From Catenovulum sp052056295 (GTDB lineage Bacteria; Pseudomonadota; Gammaproteobacteria; Enterobacterales; Alteromonadaceae), in NCBI RefSeq assembly GCF_052056295.1, contig NZ_CP182493.1, positions 2,108,001-2,172,000 of the forward strand: 64,000 nucleotides of DNA, read 5' to 3'. Shown piece by piece: positions 8,820 through 17,922 of the stretch (position 1 is its first letter; the number at the start of each line of letters is the position of its first letter). A model generated the notes under the pieces. That model saw only the letters and a list, made by a program, of their open reading frames with translations, was not told where the DNA came from and ran no database searches. Both the position numbers and the translations under genes were made by a program.

Positions 8820-9302
8820 ATGCACAAACATAAGGGCTTTACTTTAGTAGAGCTTATTATTGTTATTGTATTAATCGGCATTTTAGCTGCGGTTGCCGCG
8901 CCTAAAATGTCGTTTAGTACCAAAGACGCCAATACTTACGAATTTAGAGATAGACTACTTTCTTTATTACGCCATACCCAACTACAGGCCATGCAGCATA
9001 CAGTTTCAACCTGCCACAGAGTGGTTATTCAAGCTGGCGTGTTCGGCCAAAACAATAACTGTACAGACAACTCAGTGCCAAGCAGCTTCAAAACGGATTT
9101 TTTAGGCTTAACTGCTGCAGAAAACCCAAACAACCAAGTTAGCTTTCAAGTAAACAATTCTACAATTTCCGGTGTTTTTGATATTCGCTTTAATGGCCTT
9201 GGACAACCTCAAGAAGATTGCGCAGATGGCTGTACTCTACAAATAGTTGGCGACGATACGTTAACAATCACAATTGAATCACAAGGATATATCCACAGAT
9301 GA
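8820..9302 (+). CDS. mshC: MSHA minor pilin MshC
   Basis: A type IV minor prepilin of 160 aa. A very short leader (MHKHKG) precedes G-FTLVELIIVIVLIGILA with Glu at +5. The mature domain resembles GspH/FimT-type pseudopilins (RDRLLSLLRHTQLQAMQHT at residues 41-59, then a beta-rich part with CHRVVIQAG). Four cysteines are visible, likely two disulfides. It starts 7 nt after the mshA stop, and its own stop overlaps the mshD ATG (ATGA). Position and FimT-like helix support MshC. Confidence 0.92.
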   Translation: MHKHKGFTLVELIIVIVLIGILAAVAAPKMSFSTKDANTYEFRDRLLSLLRHTQLQAMQHTVSTCHRVVIQAGVFGQNNNCTDNSVPSSFKTDFLGLTAAENPNNQVSFQVNNSTISGVFDIRFNGLGQPQEDCADGCTLQIVGDDTLTITIESQGYIHR

Positions 9303-9859
9303 AGCGGATTGTCCAACAAGGTTTTACCCTAATTGAAATTGTCATTGGCATAGTGGTCTTGTCTATCACCTTTAGTTATTTCACCCATGTAATGACCAAC
9401 AGCAATAAATTTGTTGCAGATCCTTGGTATCAAGTGCGCGCCTCTGAACTTGGCTCGGCTTTATTAAATGAAATCTTAGCTAAATCCTTTGATGAAAATT
9501 CAGATAGAGTCAGTGGTACAACTCGCTGCTCAAGTGCTGACACTGGTGCGCCAACTTGCACAACTGCCGCCAACTTTGGAGCGGATACGAACGAAGATAG
9601 CCGTGATGATTATGATGATGTAGACGACTATCACAACCTAAGTACGACAGGTGGTGACATTATTGAGTTAAGTATGCCAACCAACACAGCATTGGCAGAA
9701 AACTACGCCAGTTATCAATTATCCGTCACTGTTATTTATGATGCCGACTTTGACGGTACGGCCGACGCCAGTATAGGTGCACATAAACTGATTCAAATTA
9801 GTGTAACCGACCCAATTGGCAATCAAACAATGTTTAGCGCATATAGGAGTAACTTCTAA
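9299..9859 (+). CDS. mshD: MSHA minor pilin MshD
   Basis: A 186 aa prepilin with leader MKRIVQQG and cleavage motif G-FTLIEIVIGIVVLS, Glu at +5. The body matches PilV/GspI-type minor pilins (WYQVRASELGSALLNEILAK at residues 47-66). It then has a strongly acidic Asp-rich stretch (NEDSRDDYDDVDDYH, about residues 99-113) that resembles a calcium-binding loop. ATGA overlap with mshC and one-base TAATG overlap with mshO indicate coupled translation. Confidence 0.92.
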   Translation: MKRIVQQGFTLIEIVIGIVVLSITFSYFTHVMTNSNKFVADPWYQVRASELGSALLNEILAKSFDENSDRVSGTTRCSSADTGAPTCTTAANFGADTNEDSRDDYDDVDDYHNLSTTGGDIIELSMPTNTALAENYASYQLSVTVIYDADFDGTADASIGAHKLIQISVTDPIGNQTMFSAYRSNF

Positions 9860-10704
9860 TGCGTCAACAACAGCTTAACAAAGATGCAGGGTTCACCTTA
9901 ATTGAATTGGTTATGGCGATTGTTGTATTAGGCATAGTTGGCATTACCACCAGCAAGTTTGTTGGTTGGGGCGCGACTTATTATGTTGATGTTAGTGAAC
10001 GCCAATTGGTGTTAGATGATAGCCGCTTTGTGATTGAAAGGCTCACACGTGAATTACGTAGTGCTGTGCCCTATAGCTTGCGCACGCTTAACGATACAGA
10101 CAACAACACAGCATGTATTGAATACATACCTATAGTCACAAGTGCAAAATACCTAGATGCGCCAATTTCTCCAACCAGCAGTAGTTCACTCACCTTAGTT
10201 AGTCCGACTTCAGGCGCTATCACTGCTGCCAGCCAAATAAGCATCTACCCAACAGCTGTGGCCGATGTGTATAACTCAGCTAGTCAGCAAACATTCACTA
10301 TTGATTCAGTAGATGCGGTCGATGAAGATGACGAATCACAAGTCATTCATTTTGCAGCGAGTATTAGTATAGGCCAAGGCTCACCAGCAAGCCGTTATTA
10401 TCAATGGACGACGCCTGTCAGTTATTGTTTAGAAAACAGTAAAATTTATCGCTATCAAGGTTATCCAGCAGCAGTTGACCAATTTAATCCAACTGAACTA
10501 AAAGCAGCAGACGACGTAAGCTATAGTTTAATGGCAGAAAATGTCTCCAATTCAGTTTTAACTGAAGCACCTTTCCATGTTGATTCACATGCCAGTTTGT
10601 TACGCCACGGCCAAGTGGCAATTTACCTAGAGTTTTCTCGCCTAACCGACAATAATGAAAGTATGTTCTTTCATCACTTAGTGCAGATACCGAATGCGCC
10701 TTAA
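9859..10704 (+). CDS. mshO: MSHA minor pilin MshO
   Basis: A 281 aa PilW/GspJ-like minor pilin. Leader MRQQQLNKDAG precedes G-FTLIELVMAIVVLGIVG with Glu at +5. The next segment (DDSRFVIERLTRELRSAVP, about residues 53-71) is typical of GspJ/PilW proteins. The C-terminal half is beta-rich with two cysteines. AGGAG at 9846-9850, within the mshD end, serves as ribosome binding site, and the start overlaps the mshD stop by one base. The end overlaps mshP by 11 nt. Confidence 0.92.
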   Translation: MRQQQLNKDAGFTLIELVMAIVVLGIVGITTSKFVGWGATYYVDVSERQLVLDDSRFVIERLTRELRSAVPYSLRTLNDTDNNTACIEYIPIVTSAKYLDAPISPTSSSSLTLVSPTSGAITAASQISIYPTAVADVYNSASQQTFTIDSVDAVDEDDESQVIHFAASISIGQGSPASRYYQWTTPVSYCLENSKIYRYQGYPAAVDQFNPTELKAADDVSYSLMAENVSNSVLTEAPFHVDSHASLLRHGQVAIYLEFSRLTDNNESMFFHHLVQIPNAP

Positions 10705-11125
10705 CCAATATCGAACTCAAAACAAACAGCAAGGCAGCAGCTTAGTTATCGCGCTGTTTGTTTTAGTATTTTTGTCGATTTTATTGGCTGGTGTTATGCG
10801 TTCGTTAAGTGTTTCTAATATTAATGTTGCTTACGAAATTGTTGGTTTACGCGCACTCAGCAGTGCTCAAAGTGGGATTCAAATTGCATTAAGCCGTTTA
10901 TATCCAACCAGTTCAACAGATGTAGGCGACTGCGATGACATCGGCAATTCTGTTACTCTGCCCAATATCAATGGTTTTCGTGGCTGCAGTGTAAGTTTAA
11001 GTTGCAGTACGCGCACAGGAGTTGTTGATGGCAATGATTTATTGACCATAACCAGCACAGCAACTTGCACTGTTAGTGATCTAGAAACCACTCGTTCGGT
11101 TAGTGTCGAGGCGGTTAATTTATGA
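10694..11125 (+). CDS. mshP: MSHA biogenesis protein MshP (PilX-like)
   Basis: A 143 aa membrane-anchored protein of the PilX/MshP type. The N-terminus is QQGSSLVIALFVLVFLSILL, a hydrophobic helix without the usual F-x-x-x-E prepilin signature. It is followed by the conserved YEIVGLRALSSAQSGIQIAL (residues 38-57), the AxxSG segment usual in PilX-like proteins. Four cysteines occur in the C-terminal half. It overlaps mshO at its start and mshQ at its end (ATGA). PilX-like proteins form part of the minor pilin tip complex; that role here is by homology. Confidence 0.9.
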   Translation: MRLNQYRTQNKQQGSSLVIALFVLVFLSILLAGVMRSLSVSNINVAYEIVGLRALSSAQSGIQIALSRLYPTSSTDVGDCDDIGNSVTLPNINGFRGCSVSLSCSTRTGVVDGNDLLTITSTATCTVSDLETTRSVSVEAVNL

Positions 11126-14100
11126 GATCTCTATTAGCAATTCGACTCTTTAGCCTACTGGCTTTAACGCATAACCAGCTATTGGCCGCCACTTGTGATG
11201 ATGTATTTGCTGGCACAGTAAACTCAAATTATAACCAAGGCCAGTTAACCATGTGGGATTCAACCCGCATAGTCAATGAGCCAAATCCAACCGAATTACC
11301 GTTTAAATCTAAAGGCACACTGAATTCAAATTCCTGTGGCTCAGGGGTGAGCTGTGATGTTAGTGGCTCAAGCGCCGACTCGTTGAATTTACCGAGCTAT
11401 CAAAGTTCAAGTAGTTCAACGGGGGTGGGTACTTACGGTAGCAATAACTATGAATTTTCATCGCAAAACTACGGAAATGTTACCTTCAGCAATAACTCTA
11501 CCGGCAGTTTTGCCAGCGCGAATTCAAGCTATTATTTTAAGAACTTTAATTTATACGATAGCAGCATAGTATCTTTCCCTCCGGGCGATTATTACTTCGA
11601 CAACTTATCGTTGTCATCAACCAGCAAAATTACTTTAGATGCTAGCCAAGGTAGCGGCAGTGTAAGATTCCATATCAAAGAAACGCTTAATTTATACGAT
11701 TCAACCAGCATAAATTTAGATGGTGACTCGAACGACTTTGTTGTTTTTATTCACTCTGAGAATAAAAGCACAGGCTTTTCTATGAGTAGTACAACCAAAG
11801 TTTATGCTTTTGTATATGTTAGTGGTTCCAAACAAGGTAACTCTGTTTATGGCTCAACTACTTTATACGACTCAACTTATATAAAAGGTAGATTGTCGAC
11901 AGCTAATTTATCTATGAGCGCTAATGCTCAAGTTGAATATTCAGGAGATGCCAACCAAGCAACGCTTGGCGACACTTGCACACAAAGCGCCAGTTTTACC
12001 TGCCCAGCATTAAGCGGCAATAGCAGTGAAGTAACCATTAACGAATTTCATATTGAAAATGGTAATAACTGGATTGAGTTATATATAGATGCAAATGCCG
12101 CAAGCACGATTAACTTAAAAGACTGGCAAATTCAGGCTAATGGGGCAGGCACACCTAATCAATTTACCTTTAGTCTATTTACAACCAATGCCAGCTATCA
12201 GCCTGGTGAGTATATTATTTTCGCTGAAGATACCAGCAATTCAGACTTTTCGCATTTATCCAGCAATTATTTAATCAGTAAATCTGAAGTCGATTGGCAT
12301 AACAACTTTCAAGAAATTATGCTGTTGGATGGCAATGGCGAATTTGTCCATTATCTGCGTTACCCATCAGGTGGACACAATGGCAATGAATGGACAGATT
12401 GTGAAACAACCTACCCAAGCGCAAGTACCATAATTGAAGCACCTGGCAATAATTCCACAGCCTGTGCCACAACGGATGGCGACAAAACCAGTGACCAGTG
12501 GGATACAGGCTGTAATAGCCAAACCCCAGGGCAATCAAACGCTGGCACGTCGGTCAATCACTACGAAATAACCCACGATACCAGTGCTTTAACTTGCAGC
12601 ACAGCCTCAGTAGTGGTTAAAGCCTGCGCCAACGCCAATTGTGATTTATACACACAAGTCACCAGTGCAACTTTAACTAAAACCATAGGCGCAACAACCA
12701 CAACAGTCGACGCCAATAGTTTTACTGGCAGTAAAAGCATCAGCATCAGCCAAAGCAGCGCCGCAACCTTAACCTTAGGTTTAAGCAATTTATCCCCTTC
12801 AGCGCCTGTAACTTGCAACGGCAGCGGTAATTGCCAACTGGTATTTAGCGACTCGGGTTTTGTAGTCAGTGATGCCAATATTGAATCATGCAGCTCTGGC
12901 AGTATTACAATTCAAGCGTTGAAGACAGATCAAAGCCAAAACTGTGCCCCAGCTTGGACTGGCTCCCGCACTGTGCAAATGTTATTTAGCCATAGCAATA
13001 AACAAGGCAGTGTAAATATGCAAGTAGGCGATACTAGCTATACTGTTGGTTCTACCCATAATATATCCGCTAGTTTTAATGCTTCTGCACAAGCGACACT
13101 AAACTTAAGCTATGCAGATGCTGGCGCTGTAACAGTGCAAGTGTCCGATCCCAACTCAGTGCTAAATAGTGATACAGCCGATATCAATTTTTATCCGAAC
13201 AAGTTGGTAGTGAGTTCAAGCTCAACCACCAATAACATGGCAGTAAACAGCGACTTTAATCTAAACATATCGGCTCAATGTAGTGATAATACAGTCACGC
13301 CAAGTTACCAACCTAGCCAATTACAGCTAGATTTAACCCGAGTGACCCCTGCCCCTAACCTTGGCGGCGAAGAAGCAAATTTAACTTATAGTGCATCAGG
13401 CCAAGTCACCTCACAAGCAGGCTTCAGCAACTCAGTCGGCACTAGCTTTAGCAGTGGCTCGTATGCCTACAGCCAAAGCAAAATTGACGAATACGGGGTT
13501 TATCAGTTGCAAGTGCAAGATGTGAATTATTTATCACTTGGCAATATCACTTCCAATGCTTTATCACTCGGTACTTTTATCCCAGCACAACTGAATATTT
13601 ATGCCGCTGATGAAACTTATCCAGCAGGCTTTACTGACAACCGAGCACAAGGTCAGTATCAAAACGTCAATTTAACCAATACCTATCTTGGCCAAACATT
13701 CTCATACTCAACTCAGCCAGCAGTGGCGATTATTGGTGTTGATGCTTTAGGCAACGCACTCAAAAACTATACAGCCGCTTTAGGCACAGCCAATTTAAGT
13801 GCAGATCCAGATAAAATCACAGTAAGTGCAACAGATAACAGTATTAACTTAACCAGCAGCCTGAATGCCGGCAGTTTAGCGGACAACAGCGATGGTAGTT
13901 TTACTTATCTATTTTCAGCCAACGACAACTTCCAACATCAAAAAACCGCTGCAAATCAAACAACAGCTCCATTTAACACCAATATCAGTTTAGCATTTGC
14001 AGATGGGGCATTTTTTGATAGCGACAATGGTTTAATTGCCAGCGTCGCCGACAGCTTTGTGCCAACGTCGGCAAATATCGTCAGCGCTCGATTAGTGTTG

Positions 14101-14547
14101 AGCAACAATTATGGCCCAGAAACAGATGATCTTACCCTGCCAATCAGCATAAAAATATATGATGGTGGCAACTGGAATAATTCGTCAGCTGACAATAGTA
14201 CAAGTTTGCCTTCATCAATTTTTACTATTGGCTCACAAACGCATGCCAGTGGCGAAAATTGGTTTAACCAATATAACTTGACCAATGGCAGTACCAGTAA
14301 TTTGTTATCCCCGGCAACTACGACTAATATAATTAATGCGCAGAGTGGATTACTTAACTTTTTATTTGCTGCTCCAGGTGAAGGCAACCAAGGCACATTA
14401 ACAGTCGAAGCTGTTTTAAGCAGTTATCCGTTTTTGCAGTACGATTGGAACCAAGATGCAAGTTTAGATACGACTATATCCACTGAGTTAGTTTGGGGTA
14501 TTTATCGCGGTAACGACCGCATTATTAATTGGCGTGAAATTTATTAA
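11122..14547 (+). CDS. mshQ: MSHA tip-like protein MshQ with DUF6701 and lamin-tail-like domain
   Basis: A very large secreted protein (1141 aa), last gene of the msh operon. It has a signal peptide (residues 1-23, cleavage near LLAATC). Residues about 60-290 are Ser/Asn/Tyr-rich repeats of beta strands (SSYYFKNFNLYDSS, then SSTSKITLDAS), like a right-handed beta structure. Residues about 300-420 resemble a lamin-tail domain (VTINEFHIENGNNWIELYID, then YQPGEYIIFAEDT). The C-terminal 500-600 residues correspond to DUF6701, ending in the family signature IYRGNDRIINWREIY. MshQ is thought to be an adhesin-like tip component. ATG 11122 overlaps the mshP stop. Confidence 0.9.
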   Translation: MRSLLAIRLFSLLALTHNQLLAATCDDVFAGTVNSNYNQGQLTMWDSTRIVNEPNPTELPFKSKGTLNSNSCGSGVSCDVSGSSADSLNLPSYQSSSSSTGVGTYGSNNYEFSSQNYGNVTFSNNSTGSFASANSSYYFKNFNLYDSSIVSFPPGDYYFDNLSLSSTSKITLDASQGSGSVRFHIKETLNLYDSTSINLDGDSNDFVVFIHSENKSTGFSMSSTTKVYAFVYVSGSKQGNSVYGSTTLYDSTYIKGRLSTANLSMSANAQVEYSGDANQATLGDTCTQSASFTCPALSGNSSEVTINEFHIENGNNWIELYIDANAASTINLKDWQIQANGAGTPNQFTFSLFTTNASYQPGEYIIFAEDTSNSDFSHLSSNYLISKSEVDWHNNFQEIMLLDGNGEFVHYLRYPSGGHNGNEWTDCETTYPSASTIIEAPGNNSTACATTDGDKTSDQWDTGCNSQTPGQSNAGTSVNHYEITHDTSALTCSTASVVVKACANANCDLYTQVTSATLTKTIGATTTTVDANSFTGSKSISISQSSAATLTLGLSNLSPSAPVTCNGSGNCQLVFSDSGFVVSDANIESCSSGSITIQALKTDQSQNCAPAWTGSRTVQMLFSHSNKQGSVNMQVGDTSYTVGSTHNISASFNASAQATLNLSYADAGAVTVQVSDPNSVLNSDTADINFYPNKLVVSSSSTTNNMAVNSDFNLNISAQCSDNTVTPSYQPSQLQLDLTRVTPAPNLGGEEANLTYSASGQVTSQAGFSNSVGTSFSSGSYAYSQSKIDEYGVYQLQVQDVNYLSLGNITSNALSLGTFIPAQLNIYAADETYPAGFTDNRAQGQYQNVNLTNTYLGQTFSYSTQPAVAIIGVDALGNALKNYTAALGTANLSADPDKITVSATDNSINLTSSLNAGSLADNSDGSFTYLFSANDNFQHQKTAANQTTAPFNTNISLAFADGAFFDSDNGLIASVADSFVPTSANIVSARLVLSNNYGPETDDLTLPISIKIYDGGNWNNSSADNSTSLPSSIFTIGSQTHASGENWFNQYNLTNGSTSNLLSPATTTNIINAQSGLLNFLFAAPGEGNQGTLTVEAVLSSYPFLQYDWNQDASLDTTISTELVWGIYRGNDRIINWREIY

Positions 14548-14568
14548 ATCCCCCCACAAGGAGTGAAC

Positions 14569-15504
14569 ATGCCAAACATTGCGAATAACATAACGACTGC
14601 CAATAGAGATGTAGAGTTTTTACAACGGACAATTTCATTAATATTAGCGCTGACCAAACAAACTGATTCACTCTCCTTGGTTGATAGCCTGTTTTTACGC
14701 CTATTCAAAGCTAAGTTGGTCAGTTATGCCTGCATGTACGAAGTTCACCACAAACAAGGCAAAGAGATAACCCAAGCGGGTGATGCCAAACAATTGTATT
14801 TTAAACAAGTGCTCGAAAAACCTTGGCAAGCGAAAGATACATTAGAACCACCACAAATTGTGATCGACAGTTTTTTAGCGCAAAAACCTATGACACAAGC
14901 AATTGAAGGCAAACGCTCTAAATATCTGGTTTTTCCAATTTTACCCGAATCAGGCAATGTCGCGTTGGCCCTTGAATTACAAGCCATTGATGTACGCGCG
15001 GTACAGAATTTTTTAGCCGGCAACGTACTGACAGTCTTTACCAATTTGCTGAAAATTTTTGAAAAAATGGAGCGAGATCCATTAACAGGCTTGTTTAATA
15101 AACAATGTTTAGAAGTGTCGTTAATTCGTTATGCAAAACTGGCTCTAGTGAGTGCCCACGATGCCAATAGAGCAGACAAAAAAGAATGGTTAACCTTTTT
15201 CAAATTGGAAAATTTAAATCCTGCTGAATCAGACGAGCTGCAAACCATTTTCGGCCAAGTGATGCTCAATACCTTTAGAAACTCAGATTTGATATTCCGC
15301 TACGGCGAGTTTGAATTTATCGCCCTACTGGTTTGTAATGAAGAAGCTGGCGTTAATTCAGCGGTAACTCGACTCGCCGATATAATGAAAACTCACAGCA
15401 ACGAGCACATTCAACAATTGAAACTGACCACAGGCTGCGCGCTATTTGCAGATGACACAGCCGTTAATGAGATAGTCAAAAAAGCCAAAGCAAACTTAGC
15501 TTAA
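14569..15504 (+). CDS. Degenerate GGDEF domain protein
   Basis: A cytoplasmic protein of 311 aa. Residues 1-165 form a helical/GAF-like sensor with no membrane segment. Residues about 170-310 are a GGDEF domain, recognised by the entry motif DPLTGLFNKQCLE. The active-site signature reads RYGEFEF where active enzymes have R-x-GGDEF, so the metal- and GTP-binding loop is broken and cyclase activity is unlikely; it may bind a nucleotide or partner instead. ATG 14569 is chosen because AAGGAG (14558-14563) lies 5 nt upstream; a GTG at 14563 overlaps that site. It follows mshQ by 21 nt and may be cotranscribed with the pilus genes, whose ATPase MshE binds c-di-GMP. The end overlaps the convergent yciH by 4 nt. 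Confidence 0.8.
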   Translation: MPNIANNITTANRDVEFLQRTISLILALTKQTDSLSLVDSLFLRLFKAKLVSYACMYEVHHKQGKEITQAGDAKQLYFKQVLEKPWQAKDTLEPPQIVIDSFLAQKPMTQAIEGKRSKYLVFPILPESGNVALALELQAIDVRAVQNFLAGNVLTVFTNLLKIFEKMERDPLTGLFNKQCLEVSLIRYAKLALVSAHDANRADKKEWLTFFKLENLNPAESDELQTIFGQVMLNTFRNSDLIFRYGEFEFIALLVCNEEAGVNSAVTRLADIMKTHSNEHIQQLKLTTGCALFADDTAVNEIVKKAKANLA

Positions 15505-15815
15505 CCACCAGCTAATTTTACTTTATAACCAAGTTTTTCAAGTTCAGCTTTAATCACGTCACGTTTATCGCCTTGAATTTCGATAATACCGTCTTTAACA
15601 GAACCACCTGTGCCACACTTTTTCTTGAGGTTTTGCGCTAATTTTTTCAATTCATCGCCAACTAAAGGTAAACCCGCAACAGTAATCACACCTTTGCCTT
15701 TGCGCCCAGAGGTTTCACGGCGAATACGCACAGCACCATCAGCAAAAGTTTGCGCTTGTTCTTGAGGTTTGTCTTCGGTAATTCGACCTTTATCTGTGCT
15801 GTAAACTAATGCCAT
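15501..15815 (-). CDS. yciH: YciH, SUI1/eIF1-like translation factor
   Basis: A 104 aa SUI1-family protein related to eukaryotic eIF1, known in bacteria to influence start-codon fidelity of translation. The core is visible from residue 28: RIRRETSGRKGKGVITVAGL, then KKKCGTGGSVKDGIIEIQGD, the conserved Gly-rich loop of the SUI1 fold, and it ends with ELEKLGYKVKLAGG. Length is normal. The start codon is preceded by GGGAGT. It converges on the GGDEF gene with a 4-nt overlap and is divergent from mutY. Confidence 0.93.
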   Translation of the reverse strand: MALVYSTDKGRITEDKPQEQAQTFADGAVRIRRETSGRKGKGVITVAGLPLVGDELKKLAQNLKKKCGTGGSVKDGIIEIQGDKRDVIKAELEKLGYKVKLAGG

Positions 15816-15851
15816 GCGTTACTCCCAACTGATGTAATTTGTATTAATTGA

Positions 15852-15879
15852 TTGGTGCGATAGAATGCGCGGTTACAAT
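15852..15879 (+). promoter_or_regulatory. Candidate sigma-70 promoter of mutY
   Basis: TTGGTG (15852-15857) and TACAAT (15874-15879) with a 16-bp spacer, 53 bp before the chosen mutY start. The match is fair (-35 4/6, -10 5/6), and it lies in the yciH-mutY divergent gap. Confidence 0.4.
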
Positions 15880-15932
15880 AGCCCAGCACCAAAGCTAATT
15901 TTAACCACTTGCAGAATAAGATACAAAACTAT

Positions 15933-16991
15933 ATGGCTTCATTGCAGCAACAAACCGAATTCGGCGACTTAGTAATTAGTTGGTTTCACCAACATGGTCG
16001 TAAACACTTGCCTTGGCAACAAAACAAAAGTTTATACAAAACTTGGTTGTCAGAAGTCATGCTGCAACAAACGCAAGTAACCACAGTTATCCCCTACTTC
16101 GAGCGTTTTATCACTAGCTTTCCAACAGTAGAAGCCTTAGCAGCCGCCGAGCAAGATCAAGTTTTGCAACACTGGACCGGCCTAGGTTATTACGCCCGTG
16201 CGCGTAACCTACATAAAGCGGCACAACAAATTGTCGAGCTGCATGGTGAGTTTCCAACCGACTTTGAGCAAGTATTAGCTTTGCCCGGCATAGGCCGTTC
16301 AACCGCAGGCGCTATCTTATCGTTAACGCTAGAACAGCCTTATCCAATTTTAGATGGCAATGTTAAACGAGTGCTCTGTCGTTATTTTAAAATTGAACAA
16401 TGGTCGGGTGAAAAGAAAGTACAAGACCACCTTTGGCAGTTAGCCGAGCAAGTAACTCCAGCTATTGGCGTCAATCACTTTAACCAAGCTATGATGGATT
16501 TAGGCTCAGCGATTTGTAGCCGCAGTAAACCTAAATGCGATGATTGTCCGCTGCAACAAAGTTGCCAAGCTTATCAAGATAACTGCGTTAGCCAGCTGCC
16601 TGTCCCTAGACCGAAAAAAGACAAACCTGTTAAACACACTTTTATGTATTTGCTCAAACATGGTGATCAGGTATTGTTAAATAAACGTCCACCAACTGGT
16701 ATTTGGGGTGGCTTGTACACTCTGCCTGAATCTGAACGCCAATTAACCTTAGGTGAAGTTGAGCATTTATTTGCACTAGTTGGACGAAAACAAACTCAAC
16801 TTGAACCATTCCGACACACTTTCACCCATTATCATTTAGATATTCAGCCAATTTTAGTTGAGGTTGAGCAGGTTAACTCAGGTATTAAAGAGTCGGATGA
16901 TGTTTGGTTTGATTTAAATAGTGAAGCTGAGTTTGGTATGGCGACTCCTACTAAAAATTTGTTAGCTGAAGTGATAGCAGGCAAATTCTAG
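15933..16991 (+). CDS. mutY: A/G-specific adenine DNA glycosylase MutY
   Basis: Removes adenine mispaired with 8-oxoguanine in DNA. 352 aa from ATG 15933, close to the usual 350; an in-frame TTG at 15909 would add 8 residues. The catalytic Glu lies in WLSEVMLQQTQV. The helix-hairpin-helix is LPGIGRSTAGAI (about residue 118-129), followed by the catalytic Asp in LDGNVKRVL. The [4Fe-4S] cluster ligands are C-x6-C-x2-C-x5-C (CSRSKPKCDDCPLQQSC). The C-terminal NUDIX-like domain (residues 230-350) reads the 8-oxoG strand. In many gammaproteobacteria yggX follows mutY directly; here it is more than 10 kb away. Confidence 0.96.
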   Translation: MASLQQQTEFGDLVISWFHQHGRKHLPWQQNKSLYKTWLSEVMLQQTQVTTVIPYFERFITSFPTVEALAAAEQDQVLQHWTGLGYYARARNLHKAAQQIVELHGEFPTDFEQVLALPGIGRSTAGAILSLTLEQPYPILDGNVKRVLCRYFKIEQWSGEKKVQDHLWQLAEQVTPAIGVNHFNQAMMDLGSAICSRSKPKCDDCPLQQSCQAYQDNCVSQLPVPRPKKDKPVKHTFMYLLKHGDQVLLNKRPPTGIWGGLYTLPESERQLTLGEVEHLFALVGRKQTQLEPFRHTFTHYHLDIQPILVEVEQVNSGIKESDDVWFDLNSEAEFGMATPTKNLLAEVIAGKF

Positions 16992-17118
16992 CTGTGCAAA
17001 TTGGATAATTGATGTTGGTTAATAAACAGGCTAATATTACGCCAACAAATGTAAACGTTATCAACAATTGTGCGAAATAAGTCGTCTTATATTTCGAGGT
17101 GCAAATACGATGCGAGTT

Positions 17119-17479
17119 AAGTGCAATATAATCGAGTTGGTTTTGAATGCGCTGTAGATTTGTGCAATTGAGTCCACTCGATGTTTAATTTTTAAAAGGC
17201 GCGGTAAACCCACCCTTAGGCGCTCCGCCCTGTCATCCATGACAGGGAGGCTTTTAAAAATTAACACTCGAGTAGACTCCAACTAGCATTTTTATTGCGA
17301 TTGTCATCATTCTAAAGCGATAAAAATGCCGAGAAGGTGAATGGATGTGTTGCGAACAAAACTTCACAAGGAAGGGAAGCCTTGTGTGAGCGACACAAGG
17401 ATGTGCTCGAAGCGTTTTTGTGAGTAATACTCCATTTAGCTTCGACTTATGCAGCACCGAACAAGCAGTACCTTTATTC
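17119..17479. repeat. Structured intergenic repeat, tandem copy 1
   Basis: The 931 bp between mutY and the permease gene hold no credible gene. They are mostly two tandem copies, about 361 and 369 bp, of one element. Each copy has an 'inverted' module with a perfect 9-bp hairpin (here 17228-17236 with 17239-17247). This is bracketed by long arms that pair with each other: ACTCGATGTTTAATTTTT near 17176 with its near-complement near 17253-17275. A 'direct' module follows (17335-17439) with hairpin CACAAGG/CCTTGTG at 17365-17386. Both modules share GAGCG and AAGGATG beside the hairpin. Related elements occur at 36.5 and 58.1 kb. Minus-strand reading frames in it are an artefact of the repeat. 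Confidence 0.85.
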
Positions 17480-17848
17480 AAGTGCAATGTAATCGGGTTA
17501 ATGCTCTTTGGTTTAAAGTGCTGATGGATTTGTGCCACAGAGCCCACTCGATGTTTAATTTTTAAAAGACGCGGTAAACCCATCCTTGGGCGCTCCGCCC
17601 TGTCATCCATGACAGGGAGGCTTTTAAAAATTAACACTCGAGTAGACTCCAACTAGCATTTTTATTGCGATTTTCATCATTCTACCGCAATAAAAATGCC
17701 GAGAAGATGAATGGATGTGTTGCGAACAAAACTTCACAAGGAAGGGAAGCCTTGTGTGAGCGACACAGGATGTGCTTGAAGCGTTTTTGTGAGTAATACT
17801 CCATTTAGCTTCGACTTATGCAGCACCGAATAAGCAGTACCTTTAACC
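17480..17848. repeat. Structured intergenic repeat, tandem copy 2
   Basis: Second tandem copy, nearly identical to the first in the hairpin modules (inverted module hairpin 17598-17606/17609-17617; direct module 17701-17799). It differs more in the first 50 bp, where the tandem copies diverge. A partial third start (CCAAGTGCTAAATAG) follows at about 17847. Between copies the hairpin stems remain perfectly paired. Confidence 0.85.
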
Positions 17849-17922
17849 AAGTGCTAAATAGTCGGCCTAGGCTAAGGTTTCTAACACATTGGATTTAAAA
17901 ACAATAATAACGAGGAATACAA

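Noticed and set aside
15909..16991. mutY starting at TTG 15909
   Set aside because: ATG 15933 gives the normal MutY length and N-terminus; the extra eight residues have no family support.
17061..17652. Two similar minus-strand reading frames starting MESTRVLIFKSLP
   Set aside because: They lie wholly in the tandem structured repeat, have no ribosome binding site, and their similarity just reflects the repeated DNA.
17119..17848. CRISPR-like or phage att tandem repeat
   Set aside because: Unit length of about 365 bp with internal hairpins and no spacers or cas genes; no integrase nearby.
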